Source: Ottelia alismoides
Lineage: Eukaryota; Streptophyta; Magnoliopsida; Alismatales; Hydrocharitaceae
DNA length: 64,000 nt
Direction of reading: 5' to 3'
Assembly: GCA_037367405.1 (NCBI GenBank)
Contig: JAZKJV010000299.1
Span: forward strand, 310,001 to 374,000
Both the position numbers and the translations under genes were made by a program. The notes under the pieces were generated by a model. It was not told the origin of the DNA and searched no databases. It worked only from the letters and a program-made list of their open reading frames with translations. Below, piece by piece: positions 34,913 through 48,100 of the stretch (positions are counted from its first letter, which is position 1; the number at the start of each line of letters is the position of its first letter).

Positions 34913-34975
34913 GAACGCCTTGGGTTGGGTCTTTACTGTGATCTGAACGCCTTGGGTTGGGTCTTTACTGTGATC
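34913..34975 (+). repeat. Exact 32-bp-period tandem duplication
   Basis: The unit GAACGCCTTGGG...ACTGTGATC (31 bp) occurs at 34913-34943 and again at 34945-34975, with one base between. It lies about 265 bp upstream of the BZR start codon. Confidence 0.95.
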
Positions 34976-35239
34976 AGAAGATTTCACAAAAAAAAATAAA
35001 AGAGAGCCCATAAAGAAAAAGATGGGAAAGGACAACACTGCCCTCGGAGTGGGGGTGATTGATTATTTATTCCCCTCCCCCCCAACTCATAAAAAGAGGG
35101 GAATCTAAACCAAGAACACAAGCTGCCATAAAGCAGAGACACCCCCACAAAGTACCATCCTCGTGACTGGTCTGTCACGAAGCACCAACCTGCCGTGCGC
35201 ACAGCAGAACCCCTCCTTGTTCGTTGCCTCTGGGAGAAG

Positions 35240-37719
35240 ATGACCTCCGGTGGAGGGAGGCAGCCGACGTGGAAGGAGAGGGAGAACAACAAGAGGAGGG
35301 AGAGGAGGAGGAGGGCCATAGCGGCCAAGATCTTCGCCGGGCTGAGGGCCTACGGAAACTACAGGCTCCCCAAGCACTGCGACAACAACGAGGTCCTCAA
35401 GGCCCTCTGCTCTGAGGCCGGATGGACCGTCGAGGACGACGGCACCACCTATAGAAAGGTATCGATGCTCCTCTTTGCCCAGAGTTCCCATCTTGGATCC
35501 TCTTGGTTGCCCCCTTGCTTTTGCTCTGGTCAACTGCTGCTTGGGCTTGGATCTGCTTTAATGTTTGTGATTTATATGCTTTCCCCCTACTTTGGGTCTG
35601 TCTTCTGATGTAGATTCAGTGGAATTTCCCTGGGAAATGCTTATATTTGTGAGTTCGATTGCACGATTCTCAAGGAAGTGTTTGAGATCTAGATTGTTTT
35701 TTTCCCTCATCTAGTCCCTATTTTGCATGACAAATCAGATGGACCGGCACCTACTGATGCATAATTCCTAGATAAAAGCTTGTTTTTCTTTGATCATATG
35801 AATCAGGGCATCCCCTCGATCTTATTTTCCAGCTCGATTTTGACTGCTTTAGTCGCCTGATGTATTCAAAACCATTTCCTCCACTTTTGATTTGCAGGCT
35901 TAGATCTTTCTAGTATGATCATCATCTGGGAGATTCTCTTGTACATATTTTGCACTCTTATTCTTACGGAGTATAATCAAACTTCAATATTTTTTGTGGT
36001 TTCTTTCTTCATATTACGCATACGATTCTCGGTCAAAAAGGATTTCTGCTTTCCAACTTAGATAATGGTTATTCCTCTTCCAGCTATACCACCACTTGAT
36101 TTTTATGTCTATCGCTATCACTGCTTATAAAAATTTGCACACGCTCCATGATTTTAATAAACATGTCTTGCAGTAAGCTCCTAAAATCCTTGCTTGTGGT
36201 AAATAGTCTATTATTATGCAAAGTATCTTCTCATCCCCGACAACCACAAACATGCCAGAAAATAGTTATCTTACGGAGAATAAAGTCCCCTTATTCAAGA
36301 AAATAGAAGCCCAAGCAGGATCTCAGACATGGAGTATATTTGACAAATAAGAAAATTTATGCCGTGAGAGATAGTTACCAGCATAGATGTCATGTGATCT
36401 TTTATTTAATCATTTGATGGGTTTTTTTTCTGGGATGGTTTTTGGGTTGCCTGTGTTGGCCTTTCTCTTTGAACTGTTAAATTCTGTTACCCAACTCTTT
36501 CCTTTCTTCTGAGTGTGCGCTGGATCTGCAAACATGATCTGCTCAAAAATGGGATAATTTACTTTCAGGAAATACTAGTGGTTTTTTTTTGGGCAAGTTA
36601 AACGCTGGTATTATTTTAAGCAAATATAATTAACAAGTGTTTGTAGATTCGTAATTCTTGATAACCTAATGACTTGTGAAGACTGCATTCTTTCCATTAG
36701 ATCAATTAGCATGTATCCTCTAAGCATCGGTGTCCATGACGTAGACAGTCAGATATAATACAAGAAGCATTACTGTATTCTTATCCACTTCAAAACACTT
36801 GAAATGTATATTGCAATATTCATATCCTTAAAAATGGATATCATATATTGAATACATACGACTCTAATATGCTTGTTTTTGTAATAAGCATGTCAAATAT
36901 GGTTTCATGAGATTATATGCATATCTACTAATAGCTTGAAAACTATAGTGGCAGATTAAAATAGAATCTTCGGCACAAATATTTGGATCTGGTTGCTTTT
37001 ATTCCTGCATCAGTGCACAACAATTTTAAATTTTACTGTTCTTTTAAATTTCATAATGAGGAAACGTAATATATGATTTTTCTAACCTTTTCGACAATCC
37101 GCAGGGACAGAAGCGCCCACCTCTGCCGCCACCGGAAGCCATCGCCTCGGCGCCCGTGAGCCCGCTCTCCTCTGCCTTCCCCTCGCCAGCGCCCTCCTAC
37201 AATGCCTCCCCCACCACCTCCTCCTTCCCCTCCCCATCCCGCACGCCCACCTCTGCCGCACCTTCCCCGAACTCGGCCGCCGCCGCCGCCTACCTCCTCC
37301 CACTCCTCCGCCATCTCGCCCCCCTACGCGTCTCCTCCAGCGCTCCAGCAACGCCGCCTCTCTCCTCCCCCACACACCGCCCGAAGAAGCTCCCTCGCCT
37401 CGACTTCGCTGCTGCAGCAGCAGCGGCATCAGCTCCCTCGAGCCCCAGGGCCCGCCGCCCCGCGCCCATTCCCGAGTGCGACGAGTCCGATGGCTCCACC
37501 ATCGACGACTCCGCCCACTGGGGAGGCTTCCACCCGGCCGCACCGCAGTCCCCGACATTCAACCTCGTGACGGCGCCGCCGGCATGGGGGAAACTGGCGG
37601 GGATGGGCGGCGGCGACGGGGATTTTGAGTTCGGGAGCGGGAGAGTTATGGCATGGGAGGGGGAGAGGGTCCATGAGATCGGGATGGAGGATCTGGAGCT
37701 CACGCTTGGCTGCAAGTGA
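35240..37719 (+). CDS. BZR1-like: BES1/BZR1-family brassinosteroid transcription factor (two exons, 277 aa)
   Basis: Exon 1 is 35240-35458 (73 codons, phase 0, donor AAG|GTATCG). The intron is 35459-37104 and exon 2 is 37105-37719 (acceptor CCGCAG|GGACAG, stop TGA). The plant-specific BZR DNA-binding domain spans about residues 8-80, with [36 protein letters not shown] and [19 protein letters not shown]. It binds G-box and BRRE sites in the nucleus to control brassinosteroid genes. A serine/proline-rich centre has many GSK3/BIN2-type sites, and [11 protein letters not shown] (residues 148-158) matches the 14-3-3-binding site. The C-terminus has [10 protein letters not shown] and an EAR repression motif LELTL (270-274). 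At 277 aa it is somewhat shorter than most members; which paralogue it is cannot be decided here. Confidence 0.95.
35459..37104 (+). other. Intron of the BZR gene (1,646 bp, phase 0)
   Basis: GT-AG intron between the two conserved exons, at the position usual for this family (just after TTYRK). AT-rich; no inserted element was recognised. The frame open past the exon 1 donor (to 35608) is intron read-through and is not part of the protein. Confidence 0.9.
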
Positions 37720-38200
37720 TCGCACTCTACGCTGTTTGTATAGATGGGGGATTGTGATTGGAAGGGTTCCATTTTTCTCTTCTAGAGCCTTTTTCTTCTT
37801 CTCTCTTTTTTAAGGTAACATCTCTATCTATATTGATATAGTTTGTAGTGATATTTCTATTGTTAAACTGGAGGGACTTGGTTATGGTATACGAGGCATT
37901 GTTGCATTTGCTTTCCTTTTCTGGATGTGCAATGGGGACTGGATTGTTGATGTTGGATGGAGCAGCTGATCTTGTTTCCTATCTTTGTGATTATTATTTT
38001 AGCATACCAATGCAAATTGAGAGTTGCGGCATCATGCATGCATTTGATTATTTATTTTCTTATTTGAGTATTAACTTGTTGAGCCATCGAGCTGAGTTAA
38101 CGATCCTAGCAGCTTTGTTTCATGTTGGTTAAACTTTTTTTCTTCTGTTTTCCCTCTCTTTTGTACTCCTTTTTATGAATAATATAGCTCGAGCTTGATA
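37720..38200 (+). other. Probable 3' UTR and downstream flank of the BZR gene
   Basis: T-rich sequence after the TGA at 37717-37719. AATAA-type polyadenylation signals are visible at about 38178 (GAATAATATA). The open frame 37848-38132 has no known domain and is probably chance. Confidence 0.5.
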
Positions 38201-39985
38201 TTAACTAGGTTATCGAGCATCAGATTGTATAACTATCAACAGAGGACATGCATTGCTTCGACATGATCTATATGGTTGTTTGTTTCGACATGATATATAT
38301 GGTTGTTGGACTTGGAGCTAGAGAGAATTGTTGGGGTTTTTCCTGCAAGAAAGAAAACAATAATTATATGAACTAACATGGTCCAAATTATAAGGATTGC
38401 AGAATTTAGCATCCAAAATCACCTGAATACAAGAAAAATGATTCAGAAAGAGCACAAAAAACTAGCAATATCAAACAAATAGGAAAAAGGAATGGAATCA
38501 TAGATAACCAAAACGTCCATGAAGCAATGCACATATCACCCACAATTTATTGATGTGTTAGGTCGGAGGATTCACACACACAATATAATGACAGACATGA
38601 TCGACTCGACGCACTCCGACGAGATTATCCTCGAAAGCACTTCACAAAACTGTTAGGCATGTAAGCATGTGACAAGGTATTTAGCAATAAAAGCTTGTGC
38701 AAATTATATCATTATATATTTGAAATAAAATGCATGTATTTTTACATGATCAATTAGATCCTTTTGTACAAATAAGAATGCATACCATGATCACTTTGAG
38801 TATCACACAACTAATGATCTAAAAAGTCAGATCATATAAGTTGATGTGTTGTTGTTGATCTAAGGAGTCCGATCGAAGACACAACTAAAATCATACAATG
38901 ATATTCGAAAAGATCTTCATTCTTAGAAGAGATGACATTTTTTCCAAAGGTTGATGTCTGACTGACACTTTTGATGTAGGTCCTCTACTTAGGAAAATAG
39001 ATTCTGAGGTATCTTATGAGTCACATTAAAGATCTAACTTGACATGATTATGATGTTAAGATCTTTATCGTAGATTATCACAAGAGGGGCACTCATTCTT
39101 TGGAAAAAACGGATATATAACTATATATCTAATTGTGTACATTTGTAGGCCATTAGGTTAGTGGCCTGATAAAATACCGACAAGCTAGTATGCATACAAA
39201 TATAGGAGATGTAAGATCTCCCAAAGGAATCGTATAGTTTTTACTATATAAATCAGGTAACAGAGCTCATTCATGAGACATTGGAGATGTGTACATATCT
39301 TGGAATTTTTAGATGAAGTATGAATGTCTATGAATTTTAGATGCAGACAAAGTCATTTTTGATAATTAAATTCTAATAAGCTCACAAAGTCAAATTAATC
39401 CAGACCATATTGAGAACAAATGACACATGTAAATGCAATTATTTTTGGTAGAATGAAAGAGTTCAATTAATCCCACGTTTTATGATTTTTGGGTATTTTT
39501 CTGAGCAATATATGATTTATAATCAATTTCCGAACACCAATTGGGAAAAATATAGTCAATTTGACCAAACCAATTTTAATAAATCGATATAGCTCAGCAA
39601 AATACAAAATTACTTTCAATGAATGGAGAATAAAGTGCTCAACTTTATGTTGTTTTTAAAATTAATAAAATGATGCAAAAATAAAGTTCTAATGGTAGTT
39701 GCAATACAAGGATCTTCTTGCAAATATAAAATAAAGTTAAAGCCCTCTGATCGGGCTTCCCACTCGGCTACCCTTGCTGCACACACCCCTTGGTGCACAT
39801 CCACCTTATTGTTCACCCATCTTCGTTATGCATCGCTTGAGGTCTCGGAAACCTGCTCCGGCATGCATCCTCTGTGAGTAGTAAGTTTGTTGACTTCTAA
39901 ACATGGTGGTAAAGTTGGGTTGTTCTTCCAATTTCATTTTATTTTATCATGTCTCCATAACAACCAGTTTCATTTCATTTTTTTG
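38201..39985. other. Unassigned AT-rich intergenic DNA
   Basis: No recognised gene. A short imperfect duplication (TTCGACATGAT.TATATGGTTGTT) occurs at about 38257-38307. The slightly GC-richer stretch 39735-39880 carries short frames on both strands without known motifs. Confidence 0.35.
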
Positions 39986-39989
39986 TTTA

Positions 39990-42900
39990 AAAACTAGGTG
40001 TTTATGATTGCTCTATGCAGTTTCTAATGCAGTATGAAGGTTCGATTTTGGAAGACGGTAAGGGACTAGTGATCCTGTTGTAGTACATGCAACAAAGAAT
40101 TACTCAGAACCATATTGAAATATCTCCATGAGGCAGTGCGGCTTGAATTTAACCTGGTAAGTCCAAGGTCGAACTTAGGGACATGATCTAGTGAGCTACC
40201 TAATCTAGGTTTAAATAAAATAATTTATCTAAGTTAGTGTCAAAGTGATCATGGATGCATGCATGAATTTGTTTTTCTTGGTGATTGTTTAACCGGAATT
40301 CTGGTTGGTATGCTAAACTGACAGATCAGATAGCAGTCGTTATGTGACCGGACTCAAAATACAAATTACGCAGCAATTAACCCACAATTAAAATTGACCG
40401 ATAAATGAAAGTGAGTCAAATTTTATTATAACTCTACAATGTATGTGTATATGTAAGTATATGTAGATTATTGAACACAGGGAGCAAAACATTATAGATT
40501 GAGAAATTAAAAATTATTATTGCTAATTAATATTAATTTCTTGGTTATTTTTTTGTTTTTCCTTTTTAATTGTTTTTTGTGGGTTTTAATAATTCATTTT
40601 TTATGGATTTTTTAATATTTTATATTTTTTATTTTTTTATTTTTTTTCTTTTTAATTTTGTATATTTTTAATTTATTTTTAGTTTCTAAAATAAAATATG
40701 TAATTATATATAATAATACTGGTAAATAGTTAAAATAAGTACTATAAAAGGTATGTAGTATATATATAGGGTATTATATTTTTAAATATATCAAAATATA
40801 CTCAAAATACATGAAATGAAATATTTTTATCTTATATTTTGCCCTATTTTTGATAATTTTATAGAAATTTTACTAATTTTAAACTATTTTTAAAGTAATA
40901 AATATAACAAAATAATGAATAAGTTAAATATCTTAGATAATTTAGGGCTTAATAACTATGAATCAGTCCATAATAAATCCAAAACTATTTTTAATATACC
41001 GAGGAAAGGGAGCCTACATCATGATGTAGGTAACTTACCTACATCATGTTTCTTTTTTCCCATTTTTTTTATTTTTATTTTTTGAAAAATGCTTTCGTGG
41101 ATTTTCATAACTATATCCCTCTAATATGTCATTCAAATTTTGTCAGAAACAGAGACTCCTATGCCCTCCATCCAGAACATGTAATTTACAATAAATCTAA
41201 GACCATTAAAATTACCTGTTCTATATGGAGGGCATAAGAGTCTCAGTTTCTAACGAAATTTGAATGACATATTAGAGCGATAAAGCTATGAAACTCTACA
41301 GAAGCATTTTTCAAAAAAAATTGGGAAAAATACAAGCATGATGTAGGTAAGTTACCTACATCAGGATGTAGGCTCCCTTTCCTCATATATATTATATGTA
41401 ATATAGAAAAATTAAACTAGAAAGATGCATTTTTGGATTTTTAAAGATTTTTTGCTAATTTTTATAAGGTTTTTAGGTTTTGTAATTTTTATGTTTTATA
41501 ATTTGTAATTTTTTAGTGATTTTTGGAAATGTGGTAGTGTAAAATCCAATATAAATAACATATATTTATATTGGATTTTTGGCAAAGTTTTTCTAATATT
41601 TATGGGTTTTTATATTTAAACATAATGAAATTGCATTTTGTATTTTTTAATAAATATGAAAATTAACTAAAATGCCAAGTAAAAATTAAGCATGGTCAAG
41701 CATCACAACAGACTTCTACATTAATTTCCTACAATTTTAAAGCAATAAGACTATTTATAATGCATAAATAAAAGAAAATATTGTGCCACTGTTATATGAA
41801 CCAATTTATAATTAATAGAAACTATAAATGCATTTCATAACAAGTCATGGCAATGTAAGTTACATAGTACAATTGTCACAAAGCACCTCGCGTGGGGAGC
41901 CACGTGAGACGCACAAAGTAGGACTAAAATGCAATCCTACAAAAGCTTAGAGTTCCTTATGCGAAATATCTAGTAAATAATACAAAGCATATAATATTTA
42001 TAGAACTAGAAATAAATACAAAAGGTCGGAGGGGATTGAAGTGTAAATACCCATAACTGTGCACTAGCAAACGGTGGAGATTGAATCGCTTAACATGATC
42101 GACAGTCTGGATGAGCATGTATCGCTTCGCGGATGAGCAATGAATATTAGATTGCACACCTAATCAGATGGATGCAGTTGAATGCGATCCAACGGTAGTT
42201 CCTACTCCTGGAGCTGGGATCTTGATTCGATGGTGGAATGTGTCCTCATAAAGAATAGAGATGAACTTCATTCTGGGGATGCTTCGATTTTCTCTGTCTC
42301 GCAACTCTGGTCTCCTTCCTGGCTGCTAAGATGCTCGATCGCGGGCCCCATCGATGGAGGCTTGAAGGCTCGTGACGAACATGTTGCACCTGGACCTCCT
42401 TTTTTGGCTTGAATCGATCCCTTCAATCTATATCCTACACACGAAGCAAAGGGGGACAAGGGTGAAGCTCTCGAGACCTTTATTTGGTGGAATCGACGGT
42501 GAATGGAGAGGGGTGAAGGTCTCCGATGAGGGGTGTTGGAATGAAGATCAGAAGGCTCGATCTGGGGTAGATCAAGGGGATCTGGGTGGAACTGGATGTG
42601 TAGAAATGGAAGAGGAAGAAGATGAAGTAGCTGTGGAGGTTGAACAGTGGCTGACAGTGGAAGGACAGAGGCCAGAGCCTAGTGCTCCGGCATACTCTAG
42701 GGTTGGATATAATTGCTAAAGCAACAATGAAACATCAAATAAATTACATAATGTTGAATAAAATACGAGAATAAAATGACTAACCAAAATATCGATAGAG
42801 TTTTAAGAGCTTTGGAGATGCCTTGGTCGGAAATAAGCTCCAAGATTCGAGGATCAACGATGTTAGCACCTTTTCCACACCGTTGAACGATGAAGCCTTC

Positions 42901-44361
42901 CTGTCACGAGGGTCACTCAAGCCACTATGTCCTTTGGGGTTATGAAGCACCAATGAAGGAACATAAATCAAAGGGGGATTGAGGAATTTATTTATAAACA
43001 GACGAAGTGACTCGAAAGATTTAGGGTTTGTGAGTGATATGAGGTATGTATAGTGAGGATGAGTGCTGTGTGTGATGGGTCATTATGTTCATGAAGGAAT
43101 CATGCCCAAAAGATGTATACGTAGGGTGTCATAAAATGGTGAAGAAGAGAGGTCAAAGGCTCTAACAGGACCCAGGGCTACGCAAAGGATAGTTGACTAG
43201 GGAGTCAACCAATGCAACGCCCTGATTGGTCCACGTCAACCACTTCAAAACAAAACAAACCTCAAATGTCTTATTAATTCTATAATAAATAATAAATGAT
43301 TTTATTATTTAAATCTTAAAACATAGAAAATATTTCTAATTTTATAGACTAGTTTATGATGATTTTTATTTATTTTGCAACCTTTTTTATTAGGTGTGAA
43401 TTTTTACAAGTATAGATATATGTATATTTACCAATATTTTGGGTGTTTTATTTTATTTTGTATTTTTAAATTTTTATTCTCATATGTACATATTTTATAT
43501 ATTTATAATATAATTAAATACATATTTACCTATTTTTTATTTTATTTTTATGATTTTATTTTCATATATAAACAATTGTATGTATATACATTGTAGGTAT
43601 ATTATACATGTATACTTTAATGTATTATTTATTTTAAAAATTCAATTTTTCTATTTTTAAGTTAATATTACTAATATGTTTTAAATAATATTAATAATTA
43701 TTTAAAAATATAAAAAGAGTAAAAATATAAAGAATAAAATATATGAAAAAATATTCAGATACATAGTACAATGGGACCCCAGAAAGCCGACTTTTGTAGC
43801 TTAATTCTATTTTTAATGAAATCACCTTCATTAAATAGATAATTTAATTAGGAATTTAATGGAGATGAGTTTTTGTATTTTGAGTTCATATGGAGAAGAT
43901 ATTGATCTGTAAAGTTCGATTTACGACTTTTTTCATATGTGTGTCGCAGTTGCATAGTGCATCATTTTTATTGGCACTTATTTTTGTAATTTCTATGTAT
44001 TTTTATGTGCAAGTTTTATGTTGATCACTTTCTTGTTTAATGTTTGTAAAATGAAGAATAAATGGTGTAAAATGGGTATTTTTTGGAGTTTCAAATTAAG
44101 GTATCTGTATATTATATCTGGCCCTTATCTCCTCAATAATGACTCGATCTTGGGGTTTAGGGTCATTCAGTATCTTTGATACTTCATTTATTTTTTTTCT
44201 TTTCTTTATTCTTCTATTTTGGATTTAAAACATATGTTTATAAATAAATTACATATGAATGATGCATTTTAATTTGTACAATTTATTGATATTTTTAGGT
44301 ATTTTAATAAGGATTTGAATATGAAATGGAAGAATAATGACAGATGAATGGTTATTCATCA
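39990..44361 (-). repeat. Athila-type LTR, minus orientation (left edge approximate), with MITE inside
   Basis: On the minus strand it starts TGATGAATAACCATTCATC at 44361, matching the start of the LTR at 10111. A purine tract AAGTATAGGGGG lies immediately outside (44373-44362), so this is the 3' LTR of a minus-strand element whose interior lies to the right. Near the other end, TTTAACCTGGTAAGTCC (about 40146) and the following ~60 bp align with the U5 ends of the other two LTRs in this window. The exact left edge is eroded. A MITE (41001-41384) has inserted into it. Confidence 0.65.
41001..41384. mobile_element. Foldback MITE, family member 2 (near-perfect hairpin)
   Basis: About 384 bp. 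The left arm GAGGAAAGGGAGCCTACATC continues into a repeated GATGTAGGTAACTTACCTACATCATG; the right arm is its near-exact inverse ending GGCTCCCTTTCCTC at 41384. The central part has CATTCAAATTTTGTCAG and the inverse AACGAAATTTGAATGACAT, shared with the MITE at 26122-26464. It lies inside an Athila-type LTR. Long arms make almost the whole element self-complementary. Confidence 0.88.
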
Positions 44362-45132
44362 CCCCCTATACTTACCTTTGCTAGTCCCCAGAAGACACTT
44401 CTTGAAGAATAAGTGGTGCAAAAGAGAAAAATAAAGAAAAGAAAATAAAGAAAGTCAGAATGATTATAACTTTTAAACTTGTCTTCACAAATCAAAATTT
44501 GAAGTTCAGTTAAGACCTTGGGATTGTTAGTTTGTTCGTAACCTTATTGGGAATAACATCTAAAACTTAACAACCCTCAAGTTCCACAAGTCTTTGTTTA
44601 ATTAACCTCAATAACTAGGTTAGAATAAGTCTACTTATATGCAAACCCTTATGACTATGTGTCTTACTTGTACAACATATGTGAATGTAGCTCTTCTCAT
44701 CAGAAATAGCAAGGAACAGTCTCCCTTAACAAGATAACCCTAATTTCCTAATCTAGCTACTCATTCCTCGAGGACCGAGGTATTCCCATATAAGTTCAAG
44801 TACAACCGGCTCAAGAAGGGGTAGAGAGAAGAATGGATTGTGACCAGTGTAGTCACATATCCTATGGAGCTTGGCTAACGTAGCCAAGTCTCCTACTGCA
44901 GGCAGCCTTGATATTGACTTTGAAGTACAATGCCTTGCTTATTTCATACATACTCTAACGGTATTTGATTTTTCATTGACTTTTTCCCGTCTATTCTTTT
45001 TGGAGTTTTTAATATTGCATTTTTTGGTACTATATACATCAAAATTTACATAAGGAATTTTTCCTCTTGAGCTAGTAGACTATCCCTCTTTGAAGCTTTA
45101 CTGCAATCCACAATGTCATGTCTTTAGACATC
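44362..45132 (-). other. Remnant of Athila-type interior next to the 3' LTR
   Basis: Immediately right of the LTR edge, the minus-strand sequence ends in GGGGACTAGCAAAGGTAAGTATAGGGGG, which is split by eye into a spacer and the polypurine tract. No coding is recognised. It is cut at 45133 by a second LTR in the opposite orientation. Confidence 0.55.
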
Positions 45133-48100
45133 TGATGAATCTTCATTTCATCACATTTATTCTTTTATTTTGTCTTTAAATCCCTAACTAAATGCATATA
45201 TATACCATTAATTTGTACAAAATAACACTCAATAAATGACATATAAATAGGGTATAGATATTGATATTTAATTCCAAAATAAAAGAATAAAAGAAAAAAG
45301 AAAAAAGTGAAGTGTCAAATACATTGAGTGACCTAAACCCTGAGTCACAGTCATCACGATGACTTGGTCAACAAGGAATAAAGTAGAGGGAGATAAGGTA
45401 TTGAAATATTCAGAAAACACTTTATAAACCCTAATTTTTATTCATCAATATATAACTTTTGGGACATATTTTATTCTTTATTATTTATACATCAATTAAT
45501 AAAACCCTCAACATGAATATTGTACATAAAAATACAAAGAAAAATACAAATTGATTTTACTCAGAAATAATACATAATACACCCAGGACACTCAGAATAA
45601 AAAGCCGCAAACAAAACTTCTCAGACATGTATCTTCTCCATACAAACTAAAATTTGACCAAATTAACCTTCAATGTTCATAAGATTCAATTATCTATTTA
45701 ATAAAGGTGGTTTCATTAAAAAATGAGTTAAGATGCAGAAGTTGGCTTTTGGGTTCCTATTGTATTATATACATATATAAAGTATTCATTATATTCATTC
45801 TTTTAATTTTTAGCTTCTTTATATTTTTACATACTTGTAAATATTATTTGAAATACAGATCAATAATAAAATAAAATAAAAGCATGAAAATGCATTGAAT
45901 AAATATGTATTAAAATATATAGGAAAACTATACGTATATAATATATGTACATAATTGTTTAAGTAAATAAATAAAATTACAAAAATACAACTAAAAATAT
46001 GTAAATATGTAATTAAATTATTTATAAATATATAAAAGAAGAAAATATCAGAATAAAATATATAATACAAAATAAAAATAAAACATACCAAATACATGTA
46101 TATATACCTATGTATATATATGTAAATATTAGCAACTAATAAAAAACCTTGTAAAAATAAATAAAAAATATAATAAAATACTACATAATATAATAAACAT
46201 TTTTTATGTTTTGACTTTAATTTAATTGATTCATTAACTATTTTATTTCTAGTTATTTATTCTTTTTATTTCTGTTTTGTCCTTATCTAGTTGATGTGGA
46301 CCAATGGGAGCTTGAGCACTGTTGATCTTGGGTCAGCTGTCCTCCCTCCCTCGGTATGCGTCTGTTAGACACTGACCACTCCATTTCTCTGATTTCTCTT
46401 CCATGTTACATTTCCCTAGGCGCATTGACTTCTTCATGAATTGTCACCTATGTACATCTATCTTCTACGCCGAGCCATCGCCAGCCCGAGCATCGATCCG
46501 CTCGAAAACCCCAGATTTTGAACCCCTCCTCGCCTGTGCATAAATAAGGAGCTCCGCCCCATTTGTTTATTTTAAATTCGTACTCTCTCGTTGGAACCCT
46601 CATATCTACACAAAACCGAGTAGAGAATGGTGACGACATCCTCCTTGAGTGATTTGCAGTGTACTTGAGGTGGAGAGGAGGTGATCCACACTTCGTCAGA
46701 GTTCTGCTGATGAGGTCTCTACTCCATGGTCTCCAGGTACGAGCTGCTTCATTTCCTTGCATTTTTAGTTATATTTTAACTGTAGTTTTTACTTCTAGTT
46801 TTTATTTTATGTTTTTGATATCATTTTTAGCTTAGATTATTAGATCTACAGTATGCCGAAGCTCTAGGGCTCTGGACTTCATTCCTTACTGTGAGACCTT
46901 TTGTTCCGACCCGTGACCACCACCATTACCTTCCCCATTCGCTTTTCCAACTTTTGAGTCATCCCATTCACCCTGATCGAGCCATGATCAAGTCTTCGAG
47001 GTCCATCTCTTTCACCTTTGTTGAACCTAGTTGCCCACCTCCATTATGCACCAAACTCACCAAATAAAAGCCCAGGAGCCCTAACCAGCTATTTATTTCA
47101 TCATATTTTGCATTGTGGCCAAGTTTCATATTTTTCGGACATTATTTGAATGTAATTTACATTTTAGTCCCTAAAATAGGCCAAAATTGCATCTTACATC
47201 CCTTATTTGCATTAAAAATTCCAAAAAAGACCCCTCAAAAACCGTGCACGAATCTTGATAGACATACTCTAGGTTGTTCCTTTGCCTCCTTGTGTTTGAT
47301 CTTGGGACTTGCCCAAGTAAAATAAACATAAAACCACTTTATTAAAAATTGAATAATATTTGTGGTTATTTCTTGACCGATTCCGATCGCTGCCTACAAC
47401 GAACGACAAACCAAAATTTTGACACGAACAAATAAAAACAACTTCTTAACACAGCGATTCATGGACCCGTCACTCCTACCGTCGCTTCCCTTTATTTCCA
47501 ACCAAATAACCCCGACCGGAGTCTCCCTTCGAGTCGAAGCTTTCATCTGCATGTCAGAGCATGCGCAGATACGCCCCAGGATGCCTTTCATCCACTTCGT
47601 TGGAGGTAACCCAGGTCACAGCCACCTTCCCAGAGATCAGACCAGTGGATACTCCATCCGACCCCGCCACCCGATGCGGAGGAGCGTCGCGAGTTGAGCC
47701 CCACTGCCCGATCGTTCATCGGACGTCCGGATTACCGCCGGTTCTCCAGTGAATTTTGCACAAGCGGAGTTCTTCCAGGACCCTCCTCAGCCGTCGGATC
47801 TTCCCTCTCCGCTAGTTCACATCAGGGCCGTCCATCGCCTGCGCTGGTTAGGCCGTTAGATCTAACATCTAACGGGCCCGTACGCCACATGTTCACCCCT
47901 TCGTCAGGCCGTTGGATCCGCTAGGTGGCAGTGCCAGAGCCACTCGTCTCCAGCCAATTAAAGGACGACACCTGGTACACCACGTGACCCGCACGAGTCG
48001 GCTGGGTAATTTACACCACTTGCCCTGCATTTCTTTCCTGTTTTTATTTAGTCTATTAAATAAAAAGTACACTGTGGATTTTTTTGCATCTATGCCCCTA

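Larger units (their letters stand above)
33093..35239 (+). other. Upstream region of the BZR gene
   Basis: About 2.1 kb without a gene. It holds a G-box/BRRE cluster (33180-33455), a MITE (33681-33875), AT-rich DNA, and a 32-bp tandem duplication (34913-34975) about 265 bp before the start codon. The overlapping open frames at 33179-33561 lie on both strands of the GC-rich cluster and have no known domain. Confidence 0.6.

Noticed and set aside
37051..37772. Several long minus-strand and alternative-frame ORFs over BZR exon 2
   Set aside because: Shadows of the GC-rich real exon; they are glycine/arginine-rich and have no homology features.
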